Positions 39,186-50,105 of a DNA stretch of 64,000 nt are shown here, one piece after another. How positions within the stretch are numbered: position 1 is the first letter of the stretch; each line of letters begins with the position of its first letter. The notes under the pieces were generated by a model that had not been told where the DNA came from, searched no databases, and saw only the letters and a list, made by a program, of their open reading frames with translations. Source of the DNA: Maniola hyperantus (lineage: Eukaryota > Arthropoda > Insecta > Lepidoptera > Nymphalidae); the NCBI RefSeq assembly GCF_902806685.2, contig NC_048557.2, positions 10,611,554-10,675,553 on the forward strand, read 5' to 3'. The translations under genes and the position numbers were made by a program.

Positions 39186-39425
39186 TGTGCGCCAGATCCT
39201 TCTTTCCACGCACATGCAAACTGTGGAACCAACTCCCATCGGCGGTGTTCCCACTAGATTATAACATGGGGTTATTCCAATTATTCAAGGGGCGGACCAA
39301 CAAATTCCTAAAAGGCCGGCAACGCATCGGCGGTTCCTCTGGTGCTGCAAATGTTCATGGGCGGCGGTAATCACTTAACATCAGGTGACCCGCCTGCTCG
39401 TTTGCTCGCTATATCTATTTAAAAA
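39186..39425 (+). pseudogene. CR1/Jockey-type LINE, C-terminal end and 3' tail
   Basis: Reads RQILLSTHMQ in one frame and CARSFFPRTCKLWNQLPSAV, FKGRTNKFLKGRQRIG, AANVHGRR in the other, as at 5549. A small insertion (QLF) lies before FKGR. A-rich tail at 39420. Confidence 0.75.
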
Positions 39426-39504
39426 AATATATAGGTAATATAGGCTATTCAAACAGGTCATGCCTGGGTTACATGTACTACGATTATGGGTTAAGGACAA
39501 CTGT

Positions 39505-39890
39505 GTATTGTGGCGGTTGCCACAGTACATACTAGATGGCGCTGTTCAATCGATGACGTAGTCCCGAACAAATGTACCGCCGACAGTACTCGCACCAACA
39601 GAGTGTTCGGCAATCTGGACTATATAATATAGAAGTTTCAAGATACAACCGTCGGCTCAGCTGGCGCTACCGAGCACAACCAACCGCTCGGTGGGAGATC
39701 TCCCCTTTGGTACGGTCGAGCCTGCACACCGCTCCCGTACAGTATAATAGCGATGATGACTACTAATCGAATCAGCGACGTCAAAACGCTTGCTTAGCAA
39801 GGGAGGTTGTATGAAATACACAGATGTGACGTCAGCTAGTAGTTCAATAAAGATTATTATCAAATCTACTAACCACGGGTCTGATTGAAT
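39505..39890 (+). mobile_element. Possible solo LTR
   Basis: TGTGGCGGTTGCCACAGTAC, an ACTATATAATATAG TATA-like box near 39620, AATAAAGATTATTATC near 39848 and a candidate end CTACTAACCA. No clear target duplication and no second copy in the window; support is compositional only. Confidence 0.3.
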
Positions 39891-40286
39891 ATATTACTAT
39901 AGATCGTTGATCTCCAACGCAATTGAATTGTATGCTCACATGAATCAAGCCTGCGATAAAATCTCTACTTGAACTATACAAGTTTAAATTAAACGTACCC
40001 AAGATTAAAATAATGCGGGACAAATCAGGCGAAGTTGGTGCTAACTAGTGCTGTAAAATCGGATTATTTTTCAGCTCCGGAGACGGATTCCAAGACCGGA
40101 GTAACGGAGCTTTAAAGAGTCATTGAACAAAATTGATTAAAAATTATAAAAACGCATAAGTGAAGATTTTACGACCTGGTGAAATTAATTACTAAGGTTT
40201 TTCTTAATTAGGTTTTCCATCGATAAAATTGGATAATTGTTACCCTATTTTAGCGTTTAAACTCACGATAGCGTGAGTGATTTCCA

Positions 40287-40460
40287 TCATACATCGGCTT
40301 TACTCACGTGTTTAGTCGACGTTAGCCCGACTAGTTTCGAAACCCTGTCCCTGTGAAAAAGGACTCCGGATGGTTTCTACCCAAACTAGTCCGGAAACCC
40401 CCCGGAAACTAGTCGGGCTGACGTCGAATAAACACGTGAGTAAAGCCGATGTGTGATATA
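40287..40460. mobile_element. Palindromic MITE family F
   Basis: CATACATCGGCTTTACTCAC, GTGTTTAGTCGACGTTAGCC, CGACTAGTTTCG on the left pair with AAACTAGTCGGGCTGACGTC, GAATAAACACGTGAGTAAAG, CCGATGTGTGAT on the right. Confidence 0.7.
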
Positions 40461-40597
40461 TTATGTATAAGTGTTATAAAATATTTCATTTATATAACAC
40501 TATGTAAACGATAAAAAGCTTGGATTTGACTCGCTCCAGCAATGCACGGGGCTGCAATGGCTTGTATAGTACGGTATAATAACATTGTAAATTGAAA

Positions 40598-40848
40598 AAT
40601 TTAAAAGAGCAACCGCCGAGTTTCTTGCTGGTTCTTCTCGGTAGGAACGGCATTTCGAACCAGTAGAATAGAATAGAATAGAATGTTTTTTTTATTCATG
40701 TAAACTTTTTAAAAGTGCTTACGAATAGTCAGGTAGTTTTAATTTACCACTGGTTCGGAATGCCGTAAATTGAAACTCTCTGACTATTCATAAGTACTTG
40801 TAAAAAGTTTACATAAATAAAAAAACATTCTATTCTATTCTATTCTAC
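40598..40848. mobile_element. LINE 3' tails in foldback arrangement
   Basis: AACCGCCGAGTTTCTTGCTG, CGAACCAGTAGAATAGAATA; then inverted TTTTTATTCATGTAAACTTT, ACCACTGGTTCGGAATGCC; then forward again TAAGTACTTGTAAAAAGTTT ending (TATTC)n. Both outer ends are GAATA/TATTC repeats, so the block can snap back. Confidence 0.6.
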
Positions 40849-40849
40849 A

Positions 40850-41086
40850 CTAGATGATGCCCGCGACTTCGTCCGCGTAGATTTAGGTTTTTAAAAATAC
40901 TGTGGGAACTCTTCAATTTTTCGGGATAAAAAGTAGCCTATGTCCTTTCCCGGGATGCAAGCTATCTCTGTACCAAATTTCGTCAAAATCTGTTGAACCG
41001 TTGAGCTGTGAAAAGCTAGCAGACAGACAGACAGACAGACGGACAGACAGACAGACACACTTTCGCATTTATAATATTAGTATGGA
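40850..41086 (-). mobile_element. Helitron-like element, family B, full length
   Basis: CTAGATGATGCCCGCGACTT to ATAATATTAGTATGGA. The LINE tail ends directly before it. Confidence 0.75.
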
Positions 41087-42252
41087 TTTATAATTACTTA
41101 GTACGCTGAAAAATCTCAACTCTTTTCTATAAATATGAAAATCGAAACTCCGGTTTTGTTCACGACAACTCCGGTTTTGCAAATGAACCTGTACCTAATC
41201 TTTCGAAACTCCGGAGTTATACTAAAATCGGAAATCCGGAGCTCAAGCCCTATTGCTAACTTTGCTCATTAGCCCTATCGGGTGCACGGCTAACGGCAGC
41301 CGGCTGAATAGCCTCTACTCCATATGCGGGGGTAGTTTACTAAAATGTTGATCGTAAGTCGATACAGTGGATATTGGCATCGGTTCCGTTGTCTTTCTCT
41401 AAACTAAATTTAAAGTATCTGCATCCTTTTCTTTTTAACAATGCTAAAATGGGACAGAACATGAACTTTACATTTAAAGACTCTAAATTTTAGTGCACGC
41501 TACAAATTTAAACAGTAGGTAGGCTCGCGACTTTGCGCTAAAATCACGGGTTTTACCATCTAAAAATAAAATTTAAAACTGGCAAACTGCGTCTGTCCTT
41601 TTCATTTTACTTTAGTAAGAAGAGAATACGAATACTCTAAAATTTGGTTGTGCTCAGAATCAGTACCAATGGCTTTGGTAAGTAACGAGTGTAAGCTTAT
41701 AATGAAGCTTAGGGACAACTTTTCAATAGCTTTTCAATCGCCGTCAAGACCTGAGGAATAAATTTTATGCTCAGGATTTCTTGTCTAGACAATTTAATTG
41801 GTTTTCATATTGAAAAACCTGTCAAAATGTAAAATTTATTCATCAGTAATCACTAATCAGTTATATAGTTTATTTGGCGATTAAAAAGTGCCCCTTTGAC
41901 AAAAACTTAGTTACTAGGACATTTTCCATTACCTTCGCCTTTGAGGCCTAGAAATAATCCAATTTCCGGACCCCTTTTGGCGTCAAAACCAAAGAGTAGT
42001 TCGGGCTTTTTATACAAGCTTATCCACAGATTGATTTTATTAATTTCGACCGTTGGTCGTTTTTCAATCTATATATATTGATTTGGTTATAATTCCAACT
42101 TCTTCTCGAGTCACTTCAAATGCAGGCAGGCAAAAAAGCCGAACCGTGATAGCTCGGTCGGCAGCCTCGTGTAGCTCCTCGTTGGTGCAGGTTGTGGGGC
42201 ACGCAGGGCACCCCGTCATGTGCACAATTGGGTATTTGACTCCAATTTTTTT
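41087..42252. other. No gene seen
   Basis: A minus-strand frame near 42140-42230 contains GCPACPTTCTNEELHEAADR, a two-CxxC-like string I cannot place. No other sign of a gene. Confidence 0.4.
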
Positions 42253-42575
42253 ATTACTTTATTATAAACTAGGATAAAAATAATGACGTAAACTGAAAAA
42301 AACTAATTAAATCGATCAAATAACAAAAAAGTTATAAGCATTTAAATTTTTCTAATTAGACATACTCGTAGATAGCGATGTAGCATTTCGACGTCACACC
42401 TTACTAATGCCATAGTAGCTTCGTGCGGTTTCATACAAATTTTCGTTTTGCGAGAAAGGGATAGAAGACCCTTCAACTCCAAAATTAAAATCCCTGTAAA
42501 TTTGTAAGTCTTTGTTGAATTTTAATATTTTTTTCAGCGCACGTCATATTTTTATCTTAGTTTGTAATAAAGTAA
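42253..42575 (+). mobile_element. TIR-type repeat R
   Basis: The ends TTACTTTATTATAAACTAGG and CTTAGTTTGTAATAAAGTAA are inverted repeats of about 20 bases, extended by TAAAAATAATGACG / CGTCATATTTTTA. The interior is shared with 13572-13832. Confidence 0.65.
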
Positions 42576-42777
42576 TAATATTTATCAAATTCAATAGTAG
42601 GAAAACACCCAATGGTCTGTCTCGGATGACCACAGATGCACTCCGTATCGTGTCCAGGGATGAAGCTTATTCGCTGTAAGTATGCTTAGTTGCGTTCTAA
42701 TGTGTTCAATAGTTTCAGCGTGAAGCACGCACAGTCAGACAACGGACAAAAATAAAAAGAAATACTGTTTTTGACAG

Positions 42778-43000
42778 CTAGCTGATGCCCGCGACTACGT
42801 CCGCGTGGATTTTCCTTTTTTTAAATCCCGCGGGAACTCTTTGATTTTTCCGGGATAAAAAGTAGCCTGTGTGTTAATCCAGGGTATATTCTATCTACAT
42901 TCCAAATACCAGCTAAATCCGTCCAGTAGTTTTTGCGTGAAAGGGTAACAAACATACACACACATACACACAAACTTTCGCCTTTATAATATTAGTGTGA
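42778..43000 (-). mobile_element. Helitron-like element, family B
   Basis: CTAGCTGATGCCCGCGACTA, GATTTTTCCGGGATAAAAAG, CCTTTATAATATTAGTGTGA. Confidence 0.7.
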
Positions 43001-43040
43001 TACAGAAATCATCCAGTTGCAGTTTTATTATAAATATAAA

Positions 43041-43306
43041 TCTTTAAATATATAAAAGGAAAAGGTGTCTGTCTGTCTGTCTGACAAACTGACTGACTGA
43101 CTCACTGACTGACTAGCTGACTGGCTGATCTATCAACGCACAGCTCAAACTACTGGACGGATCGGGCTGAAATTTAGCATGCAGATAGCTATTATGACGT
43201 AGGCATCCGCTAAGAAAGCATTTTTGAAAATTTAACACCTAAGGGGATTAAATAGGGGTTTGAAATTCGTGTAGTCCATGCGGACGAAGTCGCGAGCATA
43301 AGCTAG
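43041..43306 (+). mobile_element. Helitron-like element, family A, long microsatellite
   Basis: TCTTTAAATATATAAAAGG, mixed GTCT and GACT runs, then CATAAGCTAG before T. Confidence 0.75.
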
Positions 43307-43493
43307 TAGATTATAAACGCATTAAAAACAAACACTTATATGACGTTAAAAGCCAATAAAGCCACCTAATAATGGGCGAGAAGAGCCAGCAAGAAACTTG
43401 CCAGTAGAGATTTCTTTAAGATCGATGAATAAAGATTGGATATTATTAAAAACACCGCTTTGTAGTAAAATGAGCGAAGTTGTTATAGTGAAA

Positions 43494-44088
43494 GAGCGTG
43501 TAACGGCCAGACCTTCGTTATTTTATAAAAGCTGAAAGTTTCTATGTGCATTGCCTCCAACACGAGAGGAACGATCAGCGACCATGAAGTTTGGATCATA
43601 GTGGCTTTGGCAGATAACAGGTAATAAAAACATATGAAAACTTTCGTTAAAGAATCAAGTATTTTTTTTATATTTTCTTCGGAATAGTACTAGAAATTAC
43701 GTCGTGCATTGCCAGACACTTAGGGTGAGATCTATAGAGCGCACTCTGACTTAGCTTAGACTTAAGACAGAGTTAAAACGAGACAAAGCTATATCTCTCA
43801 CATAAATCTGTCTCGTTTTATTTTAACTCAATCTTAAGTCTGAGCAAAGTCAAAGTGTGCTCTATAGATGTCAGCCTTAGTGTCGAGGCAACTCCCTGAC
43901 AAACATGTTAAAGTTTAAGGGTTAAGTCCTTTGCGAAAGATTTTATACGTCTTTCTTACCTGATATCTGCCAAAGCCACCATGATCCAAACTTCATAGTC
44001 ACTGATCGTTCCTCCCTGTGTTAGGGAGAATGCGCATAGAAACTTTCAGCTTTTATAAAATAACGAAGGCTTGGCCCTCACAGGCTCT
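43494..44088. mobile_element. Long-TIR MITE, family L
   Basis: GAGCGTGTAACGGCCAGACC, TTCGTTATTTTATAAAAGCT on the left; AGCTTTTATAAAATAACGAA, GGCTTGGCCCTCACAGGCTC on the right. Interrupted by a Harbinger-type MITE. Confidence 0.75.
43723..43876. mobile_element. Harbinger-type MITE with TTA duplication
   Basis: GGGTGAGATCTATAGAGCGC pairs with the right end GTGCTCTATAGATGTCAGCC; inner arms GAGTTAAAACGAGA and TCTCGTTTTATTTTAACTC. TTA at 43720-43722 and 43877-43879. The empty site CACTTAGTGTCG is present in the L copy at 34298. Confidence 0.8.
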
Positions 44089-44149
44089 TTCTCTAGAAGT
44101 AGTTAGCGGATCGGAACTTTGCCGGATCGGACTTGAATTATTTTAATCT

Positions 44150-45165
44150 GAGTTTTCCTGCAACTTAATTTGAACTCGAGGGCAAAGTTGCTGGAATTTA
44201 TCGAGCTGTTGAGCATAACGTCTCAGTTCTTTCTAATTAACGAGGTTTTCCGAGATCAGTGTTTATAATTGAAACTTTAATCTTATTAATTTGTTATAGT
44301 TGTTTTGTTTTGGCTATTTTTCTTGTCTGCTCTTGCTTTTTTTTTTACTACTATTAAATTTAATGATTTATCTTTTAAATATTTAGTGACACTTCGGTAG
44401 GACACTTAAAATAATGGTTTGATTGAAATCTAATTCGTTCAATATAGATTATAGCTTTATTTTTCGAAGTCTGATGATAATTTCATATCCTAGCCAGAGG
44501 TTTTTTTTTTGTAATAAACTGAATTTTCTTCAACTTAATTTGAATTCCGGAGCATAGTAGGTAGAATTTATCGAGCTGTTTGGCATAACGTATCAGTTCT
44601 CGAAATTTTCCGAGATCAGTGTTCATAATTTTTTCCTTTTGAAACTTTAATTTATTAGAAGTAGTTGTTTTGTTTTGGGAATTTTTCTTGTCTTTTGCTT
44701 TTTGATGTCATTTTTTTGTCTTTTTGCTGTTGCTTCATCTAATTGACAATAATTTGTCTTTATTTTCGTTATTTTGCTGTCATTTTTCAGTACAGAAAAA
44801 AATAAGATTTAGTTTGAAAACTATTTTCATTCGTTATAAGACATTCTTAACTTTATTTTGTCGGGTCTTATGATGCAGTGATGCCCTTATTCAAACTTTA
44901 AAAGCAATACAACTGTTTGTTTTTCGTTTTCAATTTAGTACGGATGCCTAGTTAGTTAGTTCTCCTTCTTTTTTATACATATTTCTTTCTATTAAACTGA
45001 GTTTTCTTCAACTTTGAAAGGACAAAGCTGCGAAAATTTGTTAAGCTGTTAATGTTTCAGTTCTTTCTGATTAACGAGATTCCCGAGATTTATAATCATA
45101 ACTTTTTCTTTCCAAACTCTAAATTGTTTTAACTACAGCTTTGTTGTTTTGTTTTGGACTTTCTT
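44150..45165. repeat. Three diverged tandem units of about 370-465 bases
   Basis: GAATTTATCGAGCTGTTGAG at 44197, GAATTTATCGAGCTGTTTGG at 44568 and AAAATTTGTTAAGCTGTTAA at 45034. Each is followed by a CAGTTCT..., a CGAGAT..., and TTGTTTTGTTTTGG with TTTTTCTTGTC. Old local duplication, T-rich; no frame. Confidence 0.6.
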
Positions 45166-45208
45166 CTTGTCATCTTCCCTATTTCTTCGGTTCTCGTTTA
45201 TGATGTAA

Positions 45209-45247
45209 CATGCTTATACCCGCGACTTCGTCTGCGTGGACTACAGG
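45209..45247 (-). mobile_element. Helitron A 3'-end scrap
   Basis: ATGCTTATACCCGCGACTTC then GTCTGCGTGGACTAC only. Confidence 0.5.
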
Positions 45248-45644
45248 AGGGAGGGTATGTAGGACTCACCGGCCGAGACGCGACCGACGTACCCACTAAA
45301 ACCCAGCCTGGCGACTGGGTCACGGGAACACCGAAGTAGTCAACCGCGACTCAGCCAGCGACGTCCGCCGAGGTGGACCCTCCACCGGGGACCCAGGGCA
45401 GGCGGTCCACGGCACCCGCGTCCCATCCTTCGCTTCGTCCACTGTGCCCTCTGCTAGTCAGAGGGTCACGCGAAGAAACGTCCTTGTAGTCATTATCCAT
45501 GGTCACCAATATCCCCGAAGAGAGATTATTAGCCATATTACTGGGGTGCACCGGCCCGAATACTGTTCTTGCCCTCGGACGTATCCAAAAGGCACCAGCA
45601 GCACCCAGGCACACTGGTAGGTTATCTGGCGACTGGCTGGCACC
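45248..45644. other. GC-rich island of unknown nature
   Basis: About 400 GC-rich bases in AT-rich surroundings. Frames are open on both strands (minus GAAGAFWIRPRARTVFGPVH; plus VTNIPEERLLAILLGCTGP) without a domain I recognise. It could be a fragment of a retroelement or an exon remnant. Confidence 0.35.
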
Positions 45645-45787
45645 CAGTGGCGTGCACAGGATTTCAAGCCAGGGTATGCATTTAGGTATGAACTTATTTT
45701 CCGGCAGGTTTTAATGAAAAATAAGCATTGATTTATTACAACGAGGGTAAGCAGTGCGTTTATGCCTCTATCAGCTGCACGCCACTG
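45645..45787 (+). mobile_element. hAT-type MITE with 8-bp duplication CTGGCACC
   Basis: CAGTGGCGTGCACAGG to CTGCACGCCACTG. CTGGCACC at 45637-45644 and 45788-45795. Confidence 0.9.
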
Positions 45788-45961
45788 CTGGCACCCCTGC
45801 AGCTACTGTATCAGTAAGTCCTTCATTAGGAATGCATACCTAACTCTAATTATGTTATAACTTTCAAAGTTTTCCTGATTGCACTGAAATTATTTCATCC
45901 CAGTTCTTGCAAAGAGAAAGTTAGCAAAAATTCATCAGCCGGCTGAGATAAAGTTTATTTT

Positions 45962-46396
45962 TAAGGTTCCGTACCTCTAAAGGAAAAACGGAACCCTTAT
46001 AGGAATATAGGATCACTTTGTTATCTGTCCGTCGGTCTGTCAAGAAACCTACAGGGTACTTCCCGTCGACCTAGAATCATGGAATTTGGCAGGTAGGTAG
46101 GTCGTATAGCTGACATTCGGGGAAAAATCTGAAAACCGTGAATTTGTGGTTACAATCCACAAAAAAAATTAAATTGTGGTCATGAACTAATAATAATAAG
46201 TATTTTCAATTTTCGAAGTAAGATAACTTTATCAAGTGGGGTATCATATGAAAGGTCTTCACCTGTACATTCTAAAACAGATTTTTATTTATATTTATGC
46301 ACCATAGTTTTTTAATTATCGTGCAAAATCTCGAAAAAATACGACTGTAGTACGGAACCCTCGTTGCGCGAGCAAGACTCGCAATTGGCTGGTTTT
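45962..46396 (+). mobile_element. Repeat family C, intact
   Basis: AAGGTTCCGTACCTCTAAAG to CGCAATTGGCTGGTTTTT. It reads AAGTATTTTCAATTTTCG across the point where the DDE transposon entered the copy at 21467. Confidence 0.8.
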
Positions 46397-46865
46397 TCTA
46401 ATTAAAGAGATTCCAAGTTAGTTTATAATTGAAAGAAATTATGTTCTCGCCTCTGGGTTTTTCTGTTTTCCTGACTTTTTTCTGTGTTGTATTATTTCTT
46501 TGAGTTCTGAATATTCCATTTCCTGTTGACGCTTCATGTTTTTCTCGTATTTTGTTGTATGTAGTAAGTATTATTAGGTAGATAATTCCTAACAAGTTTC
46601 CCCGCGTTTTAGCATATATATATATATATACTAACTATATATATAATAACTATAATATAAAATAATATATATATATTTAGGTATTATTCTATTAGAGAAA
46701 CTATGTTTTCATAAACATTCGAAATTTAATTCGTAAACATAGTTTCGTTTGTGATTGGTTGGTGACTCAAAATGGTTAACGCCCACTGCGTTTTTGTCTT
46801 TGTCATTTGTATGGGATTACGTAACAGAGAGAGCCTAACTTCACTCCGTGGATAGATTATAGTCA
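46397..46865. other. No gene; TA-rich microsatellite
   Basis: 46612-46630 and 46640-46675 are (TA)n tracts. Nothing else recognised. Confidence 0.5.
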
Positions 46866-47130
46866 TCATCATCAACCCATTACCCACTACTGAGCCAGGT
46901 CTCCTTTCAGAGTGAGAAGGTTTTAGGCCATAGTCTGCTACAGTGCTGGCCCATTGCGGATTGGTAGACTTCACACACCTTTGAGAACATGGAAAACTCT
47001 CAGGCATACAGATTTCCTCACGATTTTTTCCTTCACCGTTAAGGCAAGTGGTATTTTTTAAACGCACATAACTTCGAAAAATTAGTGCTGCGTGCCCGGG
47101 ATTGAACCCCCGACCTCCCGAAAAATAGGC
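46866..47130 (-). mobile_element. tRNA-derived SINE, family S1
   Basis: CATCATCATCAACCCATTAC, GTCTCCTTTCAGAGTGAGAA, CTCTCAGGCATACAGATTTC, TGCGTGCCCGGGATTGAACC, CCCGACCTCC. The B box has one change and the head beyond it is lost. Confidence 0.7.
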
Positions 47131-47465
47131 GGATAGATTCAGCCTCTAACGTGCCTAACAAGTTCGTAAGACACCAAGGTGTTCTCCCGAACGATGTATC
47201 ATCCAATTAGGGAGATAGATAATCGTTCAGAAATTAATTAGATTAAAAGAGGCCGTCTATTTGGATTCTAGGTCCGCCTACGTCTTGCCCTAATTTAATA
47301 CATAATCTGTAATCTAATTAATCTTTGCTTCGAAAATAGGTTCTAGGTTTATGTTTGTACTTGAGTATGTTTAAGGGTATATAATTCGCTGTGGATCACT
47401 GACCTCTACTAATACAAACACGCTGGACCTGCGAATGCCGTTCTGTTTTTGAAGCAACTTTGTTT
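47131..47465. other. No gene seen
   Basis: AT-rich, unassigned. Confidence 0.4.
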
Positions 47466-47489
47466 TTTTTAGGGCTGTAAGCGAAATCG

Positions 47490-47608
47490 GAACTAAAGTA
47501 CGCTGTGGCGTCGTGCCATCTCGCGGGGGCTGTGGAGGTGTGCGGAGCATTCAGCCCTCCCCCCCCCCCCCCCTCGATTGCCATCTTCACCTGTAGCGTA
47601 CTATATGT
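47490..47608. mobile_element. MITE family G, degenerate, with poly(C)
   Basis: The right arm CGATTGCCATCTTCACCTGT, AGCGTACTATA is clear. The left arm (GTACGCTGTGGCGTCGTGCC) is diverged. A run of about 17 C lies at 47558-47574. Confidence 0.55.
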
Positions 47609-47744
47609 TAGTGATGAAAACAACACGAAGACCATTTGACACATTGCAGTGTCCATTTTACTTACAATCAGGACAAAATATACATTACACGGTAGAAAAT
47701 AATGTACATCGAACTTTAGAAAGAGATAGCGGTTCTGTAGAGCA

Positions 47745-47889
47745 AAGTGGCGTGCACAGGGTTTCAACCTAGGGTAAGCATTAGTTAGCTAACTACCTAC
47801 TTAATGACAGGTCATCATGAAAAATGAGCACATAGCCATTTCAACTAGGTAAGCAGTGCTTTTATGCCTCTATGACCTTCACGCCACTG
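47745..47889 (+). mobile_element. hAT-type MITE with 8-bp duplication GTAGAGCA
   Basis: First base C changed to A (AAGTGGCGTGCACAGG), right end CACGCCACTG. GTAGAGCA at 47737-47744 and 47890-47897. It sits in a fragment of palindrome family H (compare 48711-48892). Confidence 0.88.
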
Positions 47890-48151
47890 GTAGAGCATTG
47901 TCTCTGTCTTGAACTATTTGCCCGAAAGTGAATAATCGCATTGCAGAGTCACAATAATTATGTTTACCTATTTAGATTATCATAGTAAGTAGGGATGATA
48001 AAAACAGTATAAAAATATACGAAAATTATGCACCCTCGGACAATAATCATTTGAAAATTTAATAAAATCTTCCACACTTACCTACCTAAGAGGTACGGAA
48101 ATATCCTTAACGCTCCAAAACGCGGTGTTATAATGGTTATATTATTTTTAG

Positions 48152-48568
48152 GGTTCCGTACCTCAAAAGGAAAAACAGAACCCTTATAGGATCACTTTGT
48201 TGTCTGTCTGTTTATCAAGAAACCTACAGGGTACTTCCCGTTGACCTAGAATCATGAAATTTGGCAGGTAGGTAGATATTATAACTGACATTTGGGGAAA
48301 AATCTGAAAACCTTGAATTTAGGGTTAGATCACACAAAAAGAATTAAATTGTGGTCATGAACTAATAATTAGTATTTTCAACTTTCAAAGTGAGCGACTA
48401 TATCAAGTGGGGTATCATATGAAAGGTCTTCACCTGTACATTCTAAAACAGATTTTTATTTATTTTTATGAATCGTAGTTTTTGAATTATCGTGCAAAAT
48501 GTCGAAAAAATACGACTGTAGTACGGAACCCTCATTGCGCGAGCCTGACTCGCACTTGGCCGGTTTTT
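48152..48568 (+). mobile_element. Repeat family C, intact reference copy
   Basis: TTAGGGTTCCGTACCTCAAA to CACTTGGCCGGTTTTT. Contains a GTCT run, GAATCATGAAATTTGGCAGG, TTAGTATTTTCAACTTTC, GTGGGGTATCATATGAAAGG and GTACGGAACCCTCATTGCG. The outer GGGTTCCGTAC is inverted near the right end (GTACGGAACCCT), so the core may be a TIR element with a 3' extension; class unknown. No coding capacity. Confidence 0.8.
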
Positions 48569-48710
48569 ATTTATTTCTGTGAGGCCACGGCTTTATAGTT
48601 CTAAGAGCTAGCGCGCACTACGGTGCGGTGAGTGCGTTTTAAAATCCGCAAATTAAAATTTTAATCTATTAAAATCCGGTGCGGAAATAATTCCGCAGTA
48701 CGTGCACTGC

Positions 48711-48892
48711 TATAGTACGCGGCCGAAAGTAATGTACATCGACCTTTAGAAGGAGATTTGTAGAGCACTGTCTCGGTCGTGGAGACCGACAAAACATCAT
48801 AATATGGGTATGAGTGGCAGAGACAACGCTCTACAAAGCCGAAATGTCATTCTAAAGGCTGGTGTTCATTACTTTCGGCCGCGTACTGTATT
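48711..48892. mobile_element. Palindromic MITE family H
   Basis: ATAGTACGCGGCCGAAAGTA, ATGTACATCGACCTTTAGAA on the left pair with TTCTAAAGGCTGGTGTTCAT, TACTTTCGGCCGCGTACTGT on the right; GTAGAGC faces GCTCTAC inside. Confidence 0.7.
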
Positions 48893-49844
48893 AATTATGT
48901 GTATTATATATGTGTGTATATACATATATGTGTATGTATATGTATTGTCTGTTCTTTGTTTTTATTTTAAATATTTAGTTAGTATATTATAATATAGTAA
49001 TATTTATTTATAATCTTTTTTTAATGATATAAGTAGGCATGATATAATGCGCAGGCGTACGCATTGAGGGTCAAACCTCTGTGGTTTTTACAATGCGTGC
49101 TACCTATTATAATGTTAATAATAAATAAAATAAATAAAAATAGTTTAATATCTATAGATTTTGCGGAAAAAATAACGTGCGTGTTACGTGGAAGCCTTGA
49201 CCTTTTGTTACAAGTTCCCTAACTGTTGTGAACTGGGTCTGTACTCATTCTTGTCGGCTAAACGCCTTGGCTGTGGCCCGGCGCTAATAATATTTTTATG
49301 CAACAGCGTCCTAGAGCACGCCGTTGCTATGGCAATGCAATTTACCCCTAATCCCCTCTATTTTAGCGCGCGATCCCCTAGCTTACACCCCTGTACAATA
49401 CCCTTTATAAAACTTATTCGAGTAACACACGAAAATAGTCTCTATCTCCGTATCAACTAGTGTGTTTATTGTTTGAAGTTGTCACGTTACCTGAAAGTGA
49501 CTTACGGTGCATTATTCGTCAGCTGTCATAGGGCGTCTATCACACCGTAACGAGCATTTGTCAAGCGGAGACATTTAGTTCGTTAATGTCGAGTTGCATT
49601 ACTTTGTACGTGTAACACGTTCAGCTGCATAGATTAATGTGAGGATGTATTTGGGAAGCTTAATTATAGACATTATTAATGTCACTTTCACTTATGTTAA
49701 TTACCGGAATGGTTGAGATGTTGTTCTGTTCTTAAAATATGTATGATGAGACAGTTTTGTGTTTTATTTGTAGAGTTTACGCTTTTATTTTAATAGATAA
49801 CTAAATAGTTAATAGAAAATCACTGTTGAGGGATATTTAAAAAA
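48893..49844. other. No gene seen
   Basis: 48900-48950 is TA/TG-rich simple sequence. The plus-strand frame at 49188-49460 has no domain or splice support. Confidence 0.4.
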
Positions 49845-50105
49845 TCTAAATAATATACAAAAAGGAAAAGGAAAAGGTGACTGACTGACTAATCTATCAA
49901 CGCACAGCTCAAACTAATGGACGGATCGGGCTGAAATTTTGCATGCAGACAGCTATTATGACGTAGGCATCTGCCAAGAAAGGATTTTTGGAAATTCAAC
50001 CCCTAAGGGGTGAACCCATCGGGGTTGAATTTCCAAAAATCCTTTCCAAAATAGGGGTTTGAAATTTGTGTGGTCCACGTGGACGAAGTCGCGAGTATAA
50101 GCTAG
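49845..50105 (+). mobile_element. Helitron-like element, family A, with internal foldback
   Basis: TCTAAATAATATACAAAAAGG to GTATAAGCTAG. An extra inverted block (GGTTGAATTTCCAAAAATCC) next to GGATTTTTGGAAATTCAACC makes a perfect ~20-base hairpin inside. Confidence 0.7.

Noticed and set aside
39505..39890. Strong call of a solo LTR
   Set aside because: TATA-like box and AATAAA are suggestive, but no target duplication or second copy is visible; kept only as a low-confidence feature.
47396..47767. 123-residue minus-strand frame with poly-Gly
   Set aside because: It spans a poly(C) run, a degenerate MITE and a hAT MITE; not a gene.
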